Shown here one piece after another: positions 8,655 through 17,630 of a stretch of DNA of 64,000 bases. The DNA is from Nonomuraea montanisoli (lineage in GTDB: Bacteria > Actinomycetota > Actinomycetes > Streptosporangiales > Streptosporangiaceae), in assembly GCF_013363975.1 (NCBI RefSeq), contig NZ_JABWGN010000021.1, positions 62,001 to 126,000 on the forward strand. Direction: 5' to 3'. A program made the translations under genes and the position numbers. The notes beneath the pieces are model-generated. The model had not been told where the DNA came from. It saw only the letters and a list, made by a program, of their open reading frames with translations, and made no database searches. How positions within the stretch are numbered: position 1 is the stretch's first letter; each line of letters starts with the position of its first letter.

Positions 8655-11600
8655 ATGTCCCGCCACTCCACCCCCAGGCCGACGTTCGCCATGCCACGCG
8701 ATTCCGCCCCTGCTCCCCTCCGCGGCGGGTCCCCCGATCGCCCGCCCAAGGCCGCTCCCGACGGGCCCGGCGATCGCACCACCGGCTCGCATCCAGTCAC
8801 GACACCGGCCGAGGACACAGCACAAGCGAACGTCGGAGCCCACGTCTGGATCCTCACATGCCCTGCCCTCGCCACCTGGGCCGCAACCCTGGTGCTCCTT
8901 CACAGTGCTCCCGCCGCCGGCCTCACCGTGTCAGCGCTCGCCGCACTCGGAGCCCTCGTCACGGCATCAATCACCCGCCACCGCCACCACCTCTCCCAGA
9001 GAGCCGAACCGCACCCAGGCGAACGTCCAGGTGGTGCACGCCACACGGCTCATACAGACGATCGCCCGCGCATGCACACCACCGCCCTTCGCGCGGACGA
9101 TCTCTCCTACGCACGCGACCACCCCCACGCAGGCACCCGTCGCCACGTAAGCCACCACCACGACGACTGGGCCCCTCCTGGCGACGGGCACCGCCATGAC
9201 GACGGGCACCGCCATGACGACGGGCACCGCCATGACGACGGGCACCGCCATGACGACGGGCACCGCCATGACGACGGGCACCGCCATGACGACGGGCACC
9301 GGCACGACGAGCGGCACCGCCACGACGATCCACACCACCCAAGCGAAGACGATCGCGGCAGCATCCATCGCCGACGTGAGCGCCCCCACAAGCACGGCCA
9401 CCGCCCACGCCCCTGGCGCAACCTGATCATCGCCACCCTGGCCTGCACGGCCGCCGCCTCCGCGTCCGTGGCCGTACGGGTTCACGCCGTCACCACCGGC
9501 CCCATCGCCGTGCTCGCCCGCCAAGGAGCCACGATCACCGCCGACATCACCCTCACCGACGACCCCAAGATCAAGCCTGGACGGTTCGGCCAGGAGCAGG
9601 TCGTCGTCCACGCCACCCTCGACGCCTACCGGACACCCCACCGCCGCGAAGCCGTGAGCCTCCCCGTCCTCGTCCTCGCCCACGGCCCCGCATGGCGCCC
9701 GCTCCTCCCCAGCCAGCGCGTCCAGGTGACCGCGCGTCTCGCCGCGCCCACCCCGGGCGAACTGACCGCCGCCGTCCTGTTCGTCCGCGGAACCCCCAGC
9801 GTCCTCACACACCCGAGCCGCGTCCAAGCGGTCGCCGGCACGCTGAGAGAAGGTCTGCGCACAGCGGCCGACGTCCTCCCCGCTGATCAACGCGGCCTCC
9901 TGCCCGGCCTCGTCGTGGGCGACGTCTCCCGCATGGACCCCCAAGTCAGTGCGGACCTCAAGGACTCCGGCCTGAACCACCTCAATGCCGTGAGCGGCAC
10001 GAACCTGAGCATCGTGGCGGGTGCGGCGCTCGCTCTCTCCCGCCTGGTCGGACTCCCGCTCACCCTCAGGGCGGGTCTCGCCGCCGTGGCCATGATCGGC
10101 TTCGCCGTGGTCGCCCGGCCCTCGCCGAGCGTGCTGAGAGCCCTCCTCATGGGCCTGGTCGCCGCCATCGCCCTCGCCACCGGCCGGCCCAAGGACGGGA
10201 TCGCCGCGCTCTCGGCGGCCGTGCTCCTGCTGCTCCTCTTCTCGCCCGACCTGGCGGTCTCGTACGGCTTCGCCCTGTCCGTCTGCGCGACGGCCGGCAT
10301 CCTCCTTCTGGCGCCCCGGTGGCGCGACCGGCTGAAGCTGAGGACGAGGCTGCCCGGGTGGGCGGCCGAGGCCGTCGCCGTGCCCATCGCCGCGCAGGTC
10401 GCCGTGACACCGGTGCTCGTGCTCATGGCCGGTCAGGTGTCCCTGGCCGCGATCCCGGCCAACCTGCTCGCCGGCCCCGCGGTGGCGCCCGCGACGCTGC
10501 TCGGGTTCGCCGCCGCGCTGGTGGCGCCGTTCTGGCCGACGGCGGCGCGGCTGATCGTCGTCCCCGCCGGCTACGCGGTGGGCTGGATCATCACGGTGGC
10601 CTGCTGGGCGGTGGGACTTCCGCTCGCGACTCTGCCCTGGCCCGGTGGCGTCACGGGTCTCGGGCTGCTCGCCCTGGCGGCTGTCGTCGTGACGCTGTTG
10701 GTCAGGCGCCGCTCCTGGAGGGCCGTGACCCTGGCGGTGGCGGCGGGTGCGCTGGTCGTGCTGCTGATCGTACGACCGCTCGTCGCTCCCTGGCCGCCGA
10801 AGGCGTGGCTGATGGTGGTGTGCGACGTCGGCCAGGGGGACGGCCTGGTCCTCGCGGCGGGTCCGGGACGGGGCATCGTGGTGGACACCGGTCCTGATCC
10901 CGTTGTCATGGACCGCTGCCTGCGCCGCCTCGGCGTCAGCGACGTCCCGCTGGTCATCCTCACCCACCCGCACGCCGACCACATCGACGGACTGTCCGGC
11001 GTCCTCAGGGGCAGGCGCGTGGGGGCCGTCGTCGTCAGCCCGCAGCGCACCCTCGAACACCAGGCGTCCCGGCTGGCGGCGGACCTCGCCCGGCGCCGCA
11101 TCCCGCAGTGGACGGCGCCGCCGGGCGCCCGCTGGCGGCTGGGCCCGTCCGAGCTGACCGTCCTGGCCCCCGAGCCCACCCACGCCGCGCCCACCGGTCA
11201 GGGCGAGGGCAGCGCCGCCAACAACTCCAGTGTCGTCCTCCACGTACGCTGGCGGACCGGCTCGGCGCTGTTGAGCGGCGACATCGAGACCGAGGCCCAG
11301 GACGACCTGCTGCGCGGTGGCCTGCTCTCCCAGGCCGACATCCTCAAGGTTCCGCACCACGGCTCACCCCGACAGGACCCCGCCTTCTTCGCCGCAGTGG
11401 GCGCCCGAGCCGCCCTGATCAGCGTGGGCGCGGGCAACGACTACGGCCATCCGGCGCAACCCACGCTGTCGATGCTGCAGCGCCTGGGCGCCCGGGTCTA
11501 CCGGACGGATCGGTCGGGAGATCTCGCAGTGGTGGAACGGGAGGGACGCCTGGCCATCGTGTCCCGGGGCCGCCAGGAGGATGCCCGGCCTCCTCCTGGA

Positions 11601-11891
11601 TGCCCGGGCAGGCTCTGGGGTGGTGGTCGGGTCTTGTCGGTTGGTGTGGTCTGGGTCTGCCTGTGGGGTGGTGGTCGGGTTTTGTCGGTCGGTGATGGCC
11701 TGAGCCTTGCCCGCCGGGTAGTGGTCTGGGCTCGCCTGGCCGGTGGTGTCCTGGGTCTTGGCGGTCTCGCCCTTGCGGCTGGTGCGTCTTCGCAGCCGGC
11801 AATGACGCGCTGGTGGTTCGGAGACTCGCCGGCGGTTCACGGAGGTCGGAGGGCCGGCAGGAGGGCGGGCGCTCCCTGCCTCTGCCGGTGA
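8655..11891 (+). CDS. comEC: ComEC/Rec2 DNA-uptake channel with His-rich insert
   Basis: A 1078-residue ComEC, longer than usual. The order is: a low-complexity cytoplasmic N-terminus, a DGHRHD repeat (residues about 177-224), membrane spans and an OB-like domain, the Competence domain (VSGTNLSIVAGAAL near 450), and a metallo-beta-lactamase-like domain from about 718 with THPHADHIDG near 770 and a late VPHHGS. ComEC forms the channel for single-stranded DNA and probably degrades the other strand. The last 100 or so residues after the metal domain are low complexity and contain a duplicated LWGGGRVLSVG, so the native C-terminus was probably extended by repeat growth. Confidence 0.88.
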   Translation: MSRHSTPRPTFAMPRDSAPAPLRGGSPDRPPKAAPDGPGDRTTGSHPVTTPAEDTAQANVGAHVWILTCPALATWAATLVLLHSAPAAGLTVSALAALGALVTASITRHRHHLSQRAEPHPGERPGGARHTAHTDDRPRMHTTALRADDLSYARDHPHAGTRRHVSHHHDDWAPPGDGHRHDDGHRHDDGHRHDDGHRHDDGHRHDDGHRHDDGHRHDERHRHDDPHHPSEDDRGSIHRRRERPHKHGHRPRPWRNLIIATLACTAAASASVAVRVHAVTTGPIAVLARQGATITADITLTDDPKIKPGRFGQEQVVVHATLDAYRTPHRREAVSLPVLVLAHGPAWRPLLPSQRVQVTARLAAPTPGELTAAVLFVRGTPSVLTHPSRVQAVAGTLREGLRTAADVLPADQRGLLPGLVVGDVSRMDPQVSADLKDSGLNHLNAVSGTNLSIVAGAALALSRLVGLPLTLRAGLAAVAMIGFAVVARPSPSVLRALLMGLVAAIALATGRPKDGIAALSAAVLLLLLFSPDLAVSYGFALSVCATAGILLLAPRWRDRLKLRTRLPGWAAEAVAVPIAAQVAVTPVLVLMAGQVSLAAIPANLLAGPAVAPATLLGFAAALVAPFWPTAARLIVVPAGYAVGWIITVACWAVGLPLATLPWPGGVTGLGLLALAAVVVTLLVRRRSWRAVTLAVAAGALVVLLIVRPLVAPWPPKAWLMVVCDVGQGDGLVLAAGPGRGIVVDTGPDPVVMDRCLRRLGVSDVPLVILTHPHADHIDGLSGVLRGRRVGAVVVSPQRTLEHQASRLAADLARRRIPQWTAPPGARWRLGPSELTVLAPEPTHAAPTGQGEGSAANNSSVVLHVRWRTGSALLSGDIETEAQDDLLRGGLLSQADILKVPHHGSPRQDPAFFAAVGARAALISVGAGNDYGHPAQPTLSMLQRLGARVYRTDRSGDLAVVEREGRLAIVSRGRQEDARPPPGCPGRLWGGGRVLSVGVVWVCLWGGGRVLSVGDGLSLARRVVVWARLAGGVLGLGGLALAAGASSQPAMTRWWFGDSPAVHGGRRAGRRAGAPCLCR
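9183..9326 (+). repeat. 18-bp tandem repeat inside comEC
   Basis: Six identical 18-bp units (GACGGGCACCGCCATGAC) at 9183-9290, followed by two degenerate ones to 9326. Each encodes DGHRHD, making a histidine/aspartate-rich segment in the cytoplasmic N-terminal part of ComEC. The unit keeps frame, so changes in copy number would not disrupt the gene. Confidence 0.95.
11616..11700 (+). repeat. Imperfect duplication in the comEC 3' end
   Basis: A unit containing TGGGGTGGTGGTCGGGT and TTGTCGGT occurs twice, about 45 bp apart, and yields the repeated LWGGGRVLSVG in the predicted ComEC tail. It marks the start of a repeat-rich zone that continues to about 12290. Confidence 0.7.
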
Positions 11892-12039
11892 CTGCCATCA
11901 GGCTCCATGCCCCGCGCCGGCATCTCTCCCCTGCGCCCGCATCTTCGCCTCGTGCCGGGCGTGGGTGCCGTGGCTCTCACTGGTGTCCCAGCTTCGCGGA
12001 TGGCCTGGGCGAGGCACCTTGCATCGATCTGGAGGGCCG

Positions 12040-12286
12040 TACGAGTCATCGGCCTGGGGTCGTACGAGCCATCGGCGTGGGGCCGTACGACTCATCGGTC
12101 TGGAGGGGTGTACGAGTCATCAGTCTGGGGGGCTGTATGAGTCATCGGCCTGCGGGCGGTGCGAGTCATCCGTCTGGGGGGTTGCACGAGTCATCGGTCT
12201 GGGGGGTTCACGAGGCGCGAGGGCCGTATGAGTCATCGGCCTGCGGGCGGTGCGAGTCATCGGTCTGGGGGTCGTACGAGTTGACC
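12040..12286. repeat. 23-25 bp intergenic tandem repeat between comEC and holA
   Basis: Nine copies of a unit around TACGAGTCATCGGTCTGGGG start at 12040, 12063, 12086, 12111, 12136, 12160, 12184, 12227 and 12251, with a partial tenth at 12275. The 12136-12183 pair is almost duplicated at 12227-12274. Open frames cross it in several directions (for example DDSHRPQADDSY on the minus strand), but none has start signals or family likeness. The flanks 11892-12039 and 12287-12392 hold no gene I recognise. Confidence 0.9.
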
Positions 12287-12392
12287 TGGAACGCCGTCCG
12301 AATCCCAGGGGGGAGGCGCCCCACCGCCGGTTCTCCATCGCGGGCCCGCCCGGGCGGCGTCGCCGAGTACCCGGTTGTCGGTGGAGCGTGGG

Positions 12393-13376
12393 ATGCTGCT
12401 CGACATGGCGGGAAGCGATCCAGCACTGGTGACCCTGGTCGTCGGCGATGAGGAGTTGCTGGCCGAGCGGGCCGTCGGCGCCGTCGTGGCGGCGGCGCGG
12501 GCCGCCGACCCGGGAGCCGAGGTGCATGACCTCGTGGGGTCCAAGGTGGGGACCGGTGAACTGGTCCAGCTCACCTCGCCGTCGCTGTTCGGCGACCGGT
12601 CGGTGGTGGTGATCAGATCCGCTCAGGACCTGGTCAAGGAGGTCGCCGCCGAGGTCGTCGCCTACGCCTCCCATCCGTCGGGCGACACCGTGCTCGTGCT
12701 GGCGCATCCGGGCGGTGCGAAGGGCAAGGCGCTGGTCGACGGGCTCAAGAAGGCCAAGGCGCACGTCGTCACCGTGGCCAAGCCGACCAAGGCGGGGGAG
12801 CGGCTCGACTTCATCAAGAGCGAGTTCAAGCGGGCGGGACGCTCGATCGCCTCCGACGCCGCCCAGGCATTGCTCGACGCCGTGGGCAACGACCTGCGGG
12901 AGCTGGCCGCCGCGTGCAACCAGCTCATCTTCGACACCGAGGAGAAGACGGTCAGCGTCGCCGCTGTGGCTCGCTATCACAAGGGCCGGGCGGAGGTCAC
13001 GGGGTTCAACGTGGCGGACTCCGCGGTGGAGGGACGGCTGGCCGAGGCCCTGGAGCAGTTGCGCTGGGCGCTCGGCACCGGGGTCGCGCCCGTGCTGCTG
13101 GTCAGCGCACTGGCGGGCGGGTTGAGGTCGATCGCCAAGGTCGCCGGCGCTCCGCGCAACCTGCGGGGCGGTCAGCTGGCGAGCCAGCTCGGCATGCCTC
13201 CCTGGAAGATCGATCGGGTCAAACGGCAGCTCAACGGGTGGGGGCCGCAGGGGTTGTCGCGGGCCATCCAGGCGGTGGCCGACGCCGACGAACAAGTGAA
13301 GGGCGGCGGTGCCGACCCGGCGTACGCGCTGGAACACGCGGTTCAGATCATCGTGGCGAGCCGCACAGGCCGCTAG
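12393..13376 (+). CDS. holA: DNA polymerase III delta subunit
   Basis: A 327-residue HolA, the clamp-loader subunit that opens the beta clamp. The N-terminal VTLVVGDEELLAERAVGAVV and later LFGDRSVVVIRSAQDL and GNDLRELAAACNQL blocks are typical of actinobacterial HolA. The ATG at 12393 is preceded at good distance by GGTGGAG (12380-12386). TTG 12375 and GTG 12381 are possible longer starts, and ATG 12405 a shorter one. In many actinomycetes holA and rpsT follow comEC; here rpsT lies 10 kb away behind an exporter and an ABC operon. Confidence 0.93.
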   Translation: MLLDMAGSDPALVTLVVGDEELLAERAVGAVVAAARAADPGAEVHDLVGSKVGTGELVQLTSPSLFGDRSVVVIRSAQDLVKEVAAEVVAYASHPSGDTVLVLAHPGGAKGKALVDGLKKAKAHVVTVAKPTKAGERLDFIKSEFKRAGRSIASDAAQALLDAVGNDLRELAAACNQLIFDTEEKTVSVAAVARYHKGRAEVTGFNVADSAVEGRLAEALEQLRWALGTGVAPVLLVSALAGGLRSIAKVAGAPRNLRGGQLASQLGMPPWKIDRVKRQLNGWGPQGLSRAIQAVADADEQVKGGGADPAYALEHAVQIIVASRTGR

Positions 13377-13495
13377 AAGTCGAGCCGGGAGGGCCGCCGG
13401 AAGTCGCGCCGCACGGGCTGTCACGAGTTGAGCCGGGAAGGCCGCTGGAAGTCGCGCCGCACGGGCTGCCACGAGTTGAGCCGCGAGGGCCGCCA
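13376..13495. repeat. 48-bp repeat, about 2.5 copies, after holA
   Basis: Units beginning GAAGTCGCGCCGCACGGGCT start at 13400 and 13448, with a shortened copy from about 13376 that abuts the holA stop. The unit shares GAGCCGGGAGGGCCGC-type segments. No coding signal is seen. Confidence 0.8.
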
Positions 13496-13498
13496 GAA

Positions 13499-13840
13499 GC
13501 TGAGAGTGATGCCCTGGCGCGGCTGGGACCTCGGGTCGCTCACCTGGTGCTGGGGGAGCATGACCTGGGTCGGCTCGGAGTCATCAGTGGCGCAGGGCTG
13601 GGGTTCGCGGAGCACGATCCAAGACCGCAGGAGCTGAGAGTGATGGCTTGGCGCGGCTGGGATCTCAGGTCACTCACTCGGTACTCGGGGAGCATGACCC
13701 GGGGCGGCAGGAGCCGAGAGTGATGGCTTGGCGCTGCCGGGATCTCAGGTCGCTCACCTGGTGCTGGGGGAGCATGACCTGGGTCGGCTCGGAGTCATCA
13801 GTGGCGTAGGGCTGGGGCTCGCGGAGCATGGTCCAGGACC
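13499..13840. repeat. Long direct repeats (80-130 bp) between holA and marR
   Basis: Three copies of a block starting GCTGAGAGTGATGGCTTGGC begin at 13499, 13633 and 13713. Copies 1 and 3 share a further 60 bp or so (TGGGTCGGCTCGGAGTCATC onward); copy 2 lacks it. GAGTCATC recalls the unit of the comEC-holA repeat. The rest of the gap (13841-13985) shows nothing clear. No gene is supported in 13377-13985. Confidence 0.85.
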
Positions 13841-13985
13841 GTCAGGGCTCACGGGCTCGGCTCTTGGTGGTTCGTGCTCGTGAGGGCTGAGCCAGGGGCG
13901 CCAGGATCTCCCGCACACGTGGTCTCGGGGCGCCACATCCTCACGCGGCGTCAGCCCACGCCAGAGCATGGCGGGCCGGAGACGG

Positions 13986-14483
13986 TCAACGGCGGGATTC
14001 CGCCTCCACCAGGAGGCGTTTGAGGAGGGCGTCCAAGGTCTGCTGCTCGCCCTCGTCCAGCACCGACACCAACTCCGACTCCACCCGTCCCCGGATGGCC
14101 ATCGCCCGCGTCCACAGCTCGCGCCCCTTGAGGGTGAGCTCCACGTCCACCCGGCGGCGGTCGTCCGCCCCGCGGACGCGGCGCACCAGGCCCGACTGCT
14201 CCAGCGTGTCGAGGCGGCCCGTCATGCCCGCCGGTGACAGCAGCATCTCGGCCGCGAGCTTCGACGGCGTGGCCGACCCTCCGGCCGCCGCCAGCCGGTG
14301 CAGCGTCTCGAACTCGAAGTCCTGCATCCCCACCTCGGCCAGCGCCGCCTCCTTGAACTGCTTGAGGTGCTTGACCAGGAACTGCATCCGCGTGACGACG
14401 CCCTCCACCCGCTCCTCGTAGGGCGCCTTGCCGCGCCAGCGCGCCAGGTGTCGATCGACCGAGTCCTCCACGCGCCCGAGCAT
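13986..14483 (-). CDS. MarR family transcriptional regulator
   Basis: A 165-residue winged-helix MarR protein. The DNA-binding part is FETLHRLAAAGGSATPSKLA, then LLSPAGMTGRLDTLEQSGLVRR with the wing RGADDRRRVDVELT. MarR proteins usually repress a divergent exporter and release DNA on binding a small aromatic ligand. The ATG at 14483 has GGTGGAAG just upstream; a longer start at 14501 is possible. The intergenic region to the divergent MFS gene carries four copies of a 12-bp palindrome, very likely its operators. Confidence 0.9.
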   Translation of the reverse strand: MLGRVEDSVDRHLARWRGKAPYEERVEGVVTRMQFLVKHLKQFKEAALAEVGMQDFEFETLHRLAAAGGSATPSKLAAEMLLSPAGMTGRLDTLEQSGLVRRVRGADDRRRVDVELTLKGRELWTRAMAIRGRVESELVSVLDEGEQQTLDALLKRLLVEAESRR

Positions 14484-14504
14484 ACTTCCACCGGGGCGCA
14501 AGCG

Positions 14505-14595
14505 TTCGCCGGCGAAGCGTTCGCTGGCGAAAGGTCCGACAGAGCATTATGTCTCAGTCGCCGTAATGTTCGTTGACGAAACATTTGCTGGCGAA
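14505..14595. promoter_or_regulatory. Four palindromic operators between marR and the exporter
   Basis: TTCGCCGGCGAA (14505-14516, perfect), TTCGCTGGCGAA (14520-14531), TTCGTTGACGAA (14569-14580) and TTTGCTGGCGAA (14584-14595). They form two pairs; within each pair the starts are 15 bp apart. The last site is next to TATGCT (14597-14602), a likely -10 box 8 nt before the exporter ATG. Confidence 0.85.
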
Positions 14596-15180
14596 ATATG
14601 CTCCCGGGCCATGACACGTCGTCTGCTCGCGGGGCGTGGGCTGTCCGCCCTGGCCACCGCGCTCATCCCTACGACCCTCACCCTCGCCGTCCTCCGCACC
14701 CACGGACACGAGTCCAGCGCCCTGGGAGTTGTGCTGGCCTGCGAGCTGGTCCCGCTGCTCGTGTTCCTCCCCGTCGGCGGGGTGCTGGCCGACCGGCTGC
14801 GTCCCGAGCGGGTCATCCTGCTGGCCGATCTCGTACGCTGCCTGGCCCAGGTCGGGATCGGCGCCGAGCTGATCGCCGGGTCCGGGCGCCTGGCCGTGCT
14901 GGCCGTGCTGTCGGCGGTGTCCGGTGTGGCCATCGCGTTCGGCATGCCGGCCGTGCCGCGCCTGGTGGCGGCCGTGGTTCCGGGGCCCGGCCGGCTCCGC
15001 GTGAACGCGCGCATCGGCGTCGTGACGAGCGTGTCGGGCGTGGCCGCCCCCGCGGTGGCCGGTGGCATGGCGCTGGCCGTGGGACCGGGCTGGGCCGCCG
15101 CGCTGACGGGGCTGCTGTTCGCGGGCTCGGCTCTCACCCTGGGCGGCATCCGCACCTCCAGGGACGTCGCGCCCGAGAGC

Positions 15181-15342
15181 CGCCGGAACGCGGACAACGA
15201 CAACCGTCGGAACGCGGACAACGACAACCGTCGGAACGCGGACAACGACAACCGTCGGAACGCGGACAACGACAATCGCCGGGACGAGGAGAGCGACGAC
15301 CGCCGGAACGCGGAAAACGACGACCGCCGGAACGCGGAGAAG
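15181..15342 (+). repeat. 24-bp in-frame tandem repeat in the MFS exporter
   Basis: Units start at 15181, 15205, 15229, 15253, 15277 and 15301, with a partial copy at 15325. The consensus begins CGTCGGAACGCGGACAACGA. Copies 1-4 are nearly identical and copies 5-7 diverged, suggesting recent expansion. It encodes RRNADNDN in the central loop. Confidence 0.95.
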
Positions 15343-15907
15343 CGGTTCGGGCGGGAGTTGGCCGAGGGGTGGCGGGAGGTCAGGGTGCGGCCCTGGTTCC
15401 TGCGGAGCGTCCTCGGCCACGGCGTCTGGCACTTCACCGCCGGCCTCTTCCTCACCCTCGGCCCGCTGACCGCCGTCGCCAGGCTCGGCGGCGAGGGCGC
15501 GTGGGTCCTGGTCGCCCAGGCCGGCACGGCGGGCCTGGTCCTGGGCGTGCTGGTGGCGCCGCGCCTGCCGATCCGCCGGCCGATCGTCGCGGTGCAGGTC
15601 GCCGCCGCCCTGTACGCGCTGCCGCTGGCGACCCTGGCCGTCCCGGCGCCCGTCTGGGTCATCGCGGGCGCCTACTTCGCGGCCATGTGCGGCCTCGGTG
15701 TGCTGAGCCCGCTGTGGGAGACCGTCGTGGCACAGGAGATCCCGGAGGGCGCGCTCGGCCGGGTACGGTCCCTGGACCAGCTCATCTCGTTCGCGGCCCG
15801 GCCGTTCGGGCTGGCCGTGGCGGTGCCGCTGGCCGGACTGACCGGCGAGACCGGCCTGTTGCTGGCGGCCGGGGCGCTGGTCGCCGCGGCGAACCTCGCG
15901 GCGATCG

Positions 15908-16595
<688 letters not shown>

Positions 16596-16606
<11 letters not shown>

Positions 16607-17519
16607 CCGAGGGCTCCTCTCTGGCCGGCCATACGCCGATATGGTCGGATTCGAGCTCCAGGCGTACCCGTCGCTCCATGTTCAGGGCGTTCATGAAGTC
16701 GCGCGGGAGCTGCAGCCGCCCGACCCGGTCGAGCACGGCGTACTCCTCGGCGACGACCTGCCCCTCCGCACCTTCCCGGCGCAGCGTCTCGCTGCTGGTA
16801 CGGCCGTCGCGGATGCCGATCGTCCGGTCCACCTGCTCGGCCACGAGCGGGTCGTGGGTCACGATGACCACGGTCACGCCCAGCTCCCGGTTGGCCTTGC
16901 GCAGGGCGTCGAACACCTCCTCGGAGGTGTCGCTGTCCAGCTCGCCGGTGGGTTCGTCGGCCAGGATGAGCCGCGGGGAGTTGGCCAGCGCGACGGCGAT
17001 GGCCACGCGCTGCTGCTCGCCGCCGGACAGCTCGCCGGGCCTGCGCCCGGCCCGGTCGGCGACGCCGAGCAGGTCCAGCAGCTCCATCGCCCGGCCCTTG
17101 CCGCGGCGGCCGGCCAGCCGTACCGGCAGCTCGGCGTTCTCACGCGCGGTCAGGTACGGGAGGAGGTTGCGCGTCGTCTGCTGCCAGATGAACCCGACGA
17201 CCTCCCGCCGGTAGCGCAGCCGGTCCTTGGCCGTCATCGACAGCAGGTCCATGCCCGCCACCCTGGCCACGCCCGCGGTGGGCACGTCCAGGCCGGACAG
17301 CACGTTGAGCAGGGTGGACTTGCCGGAGCCGGACGCGCCGACGACAGCGACGAGCTCGCCCTCGTCGATGAGCAGGTCCAGGCCCTGGAGGGCGACCACC
17401 TCGACGCCCTCGGTCTTGTAGATGCGCACGAGGTTGTCGCACACGATGTGGGCGTCGCCGCCGAAGGCGGCCCTCGGCGCGCCGGCCTGGGCCTCCAGCT
17501 CGGACAGGGTGGGGTTCAT
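16596..17519 (-). CDS. ABC transporter ATPase with C-terminal AbrB-like segment
   Basis: A 307-residue ATPase, about 70 longer than its partner. The catalytic motifs are complete: Walker A GASGSGKST, signature LSGGEQQ, Walker B LILADEPT, H-loop THD. After residue 240 a tail includes YAVLDRVGRLQLPRDFMNAL and a following ERRVRLELE..HIGVWP (residues 261-299), which reads like a SpoVT/AbrB swapped-hairpin unit. Its job could be dimerisation or regulation. It is encoded between the permeases and the second ATPase. Confidence 0.9.
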
Positions 17520-17538
17520 GGCGGGATCACCTGCTCGC

Positions 17539-17580
17539 GACGGGGTGGGGAGCGGACATGACGGGGTGGGGAGCGGACAT
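17539..17580. repeat. 21-bp direct repeat upstream of ATPase A
   Basis: Two adjacent identical 21-bp units (GACGGGGTGGGGAGCGGACA plus T) at 17539-17559 and 17560-17580, in the 111-bp gap between permease 1 and ATPase A. No function is evident. Confidence 0.85.
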
Positions 17581-17630
17581 GAAGGCTTGCTCGGAAAGGG
17601 AAGCCTGGCCGGGGAGGCGGGCGTGGCCGG

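Noticed and set aside
8967-11360. A 797-codon minus-strand open frame over comEC
   Set aside because: It mirrors the comEC coding frame, has low-complexity composition and matches no family; comEC on the plus strand has all domains.
12040-12286. CRISPR array
   Set aside because: The 23-25 bp units are contiguous with no unique spacers, and no cas genes are present.
11813-12451. 212-codon frame across the comEC-holA repeat
   Set aside because: Composition follows the repeat unit, no ribosome site, and it runs into holA out of frame.
12120-13472. A 450-codon minus-strand frame antisense to holA extending into the repeat
   Set aside because: Opposes holA and ends in the DDSYGPQ-type repeat translation; no start signal.
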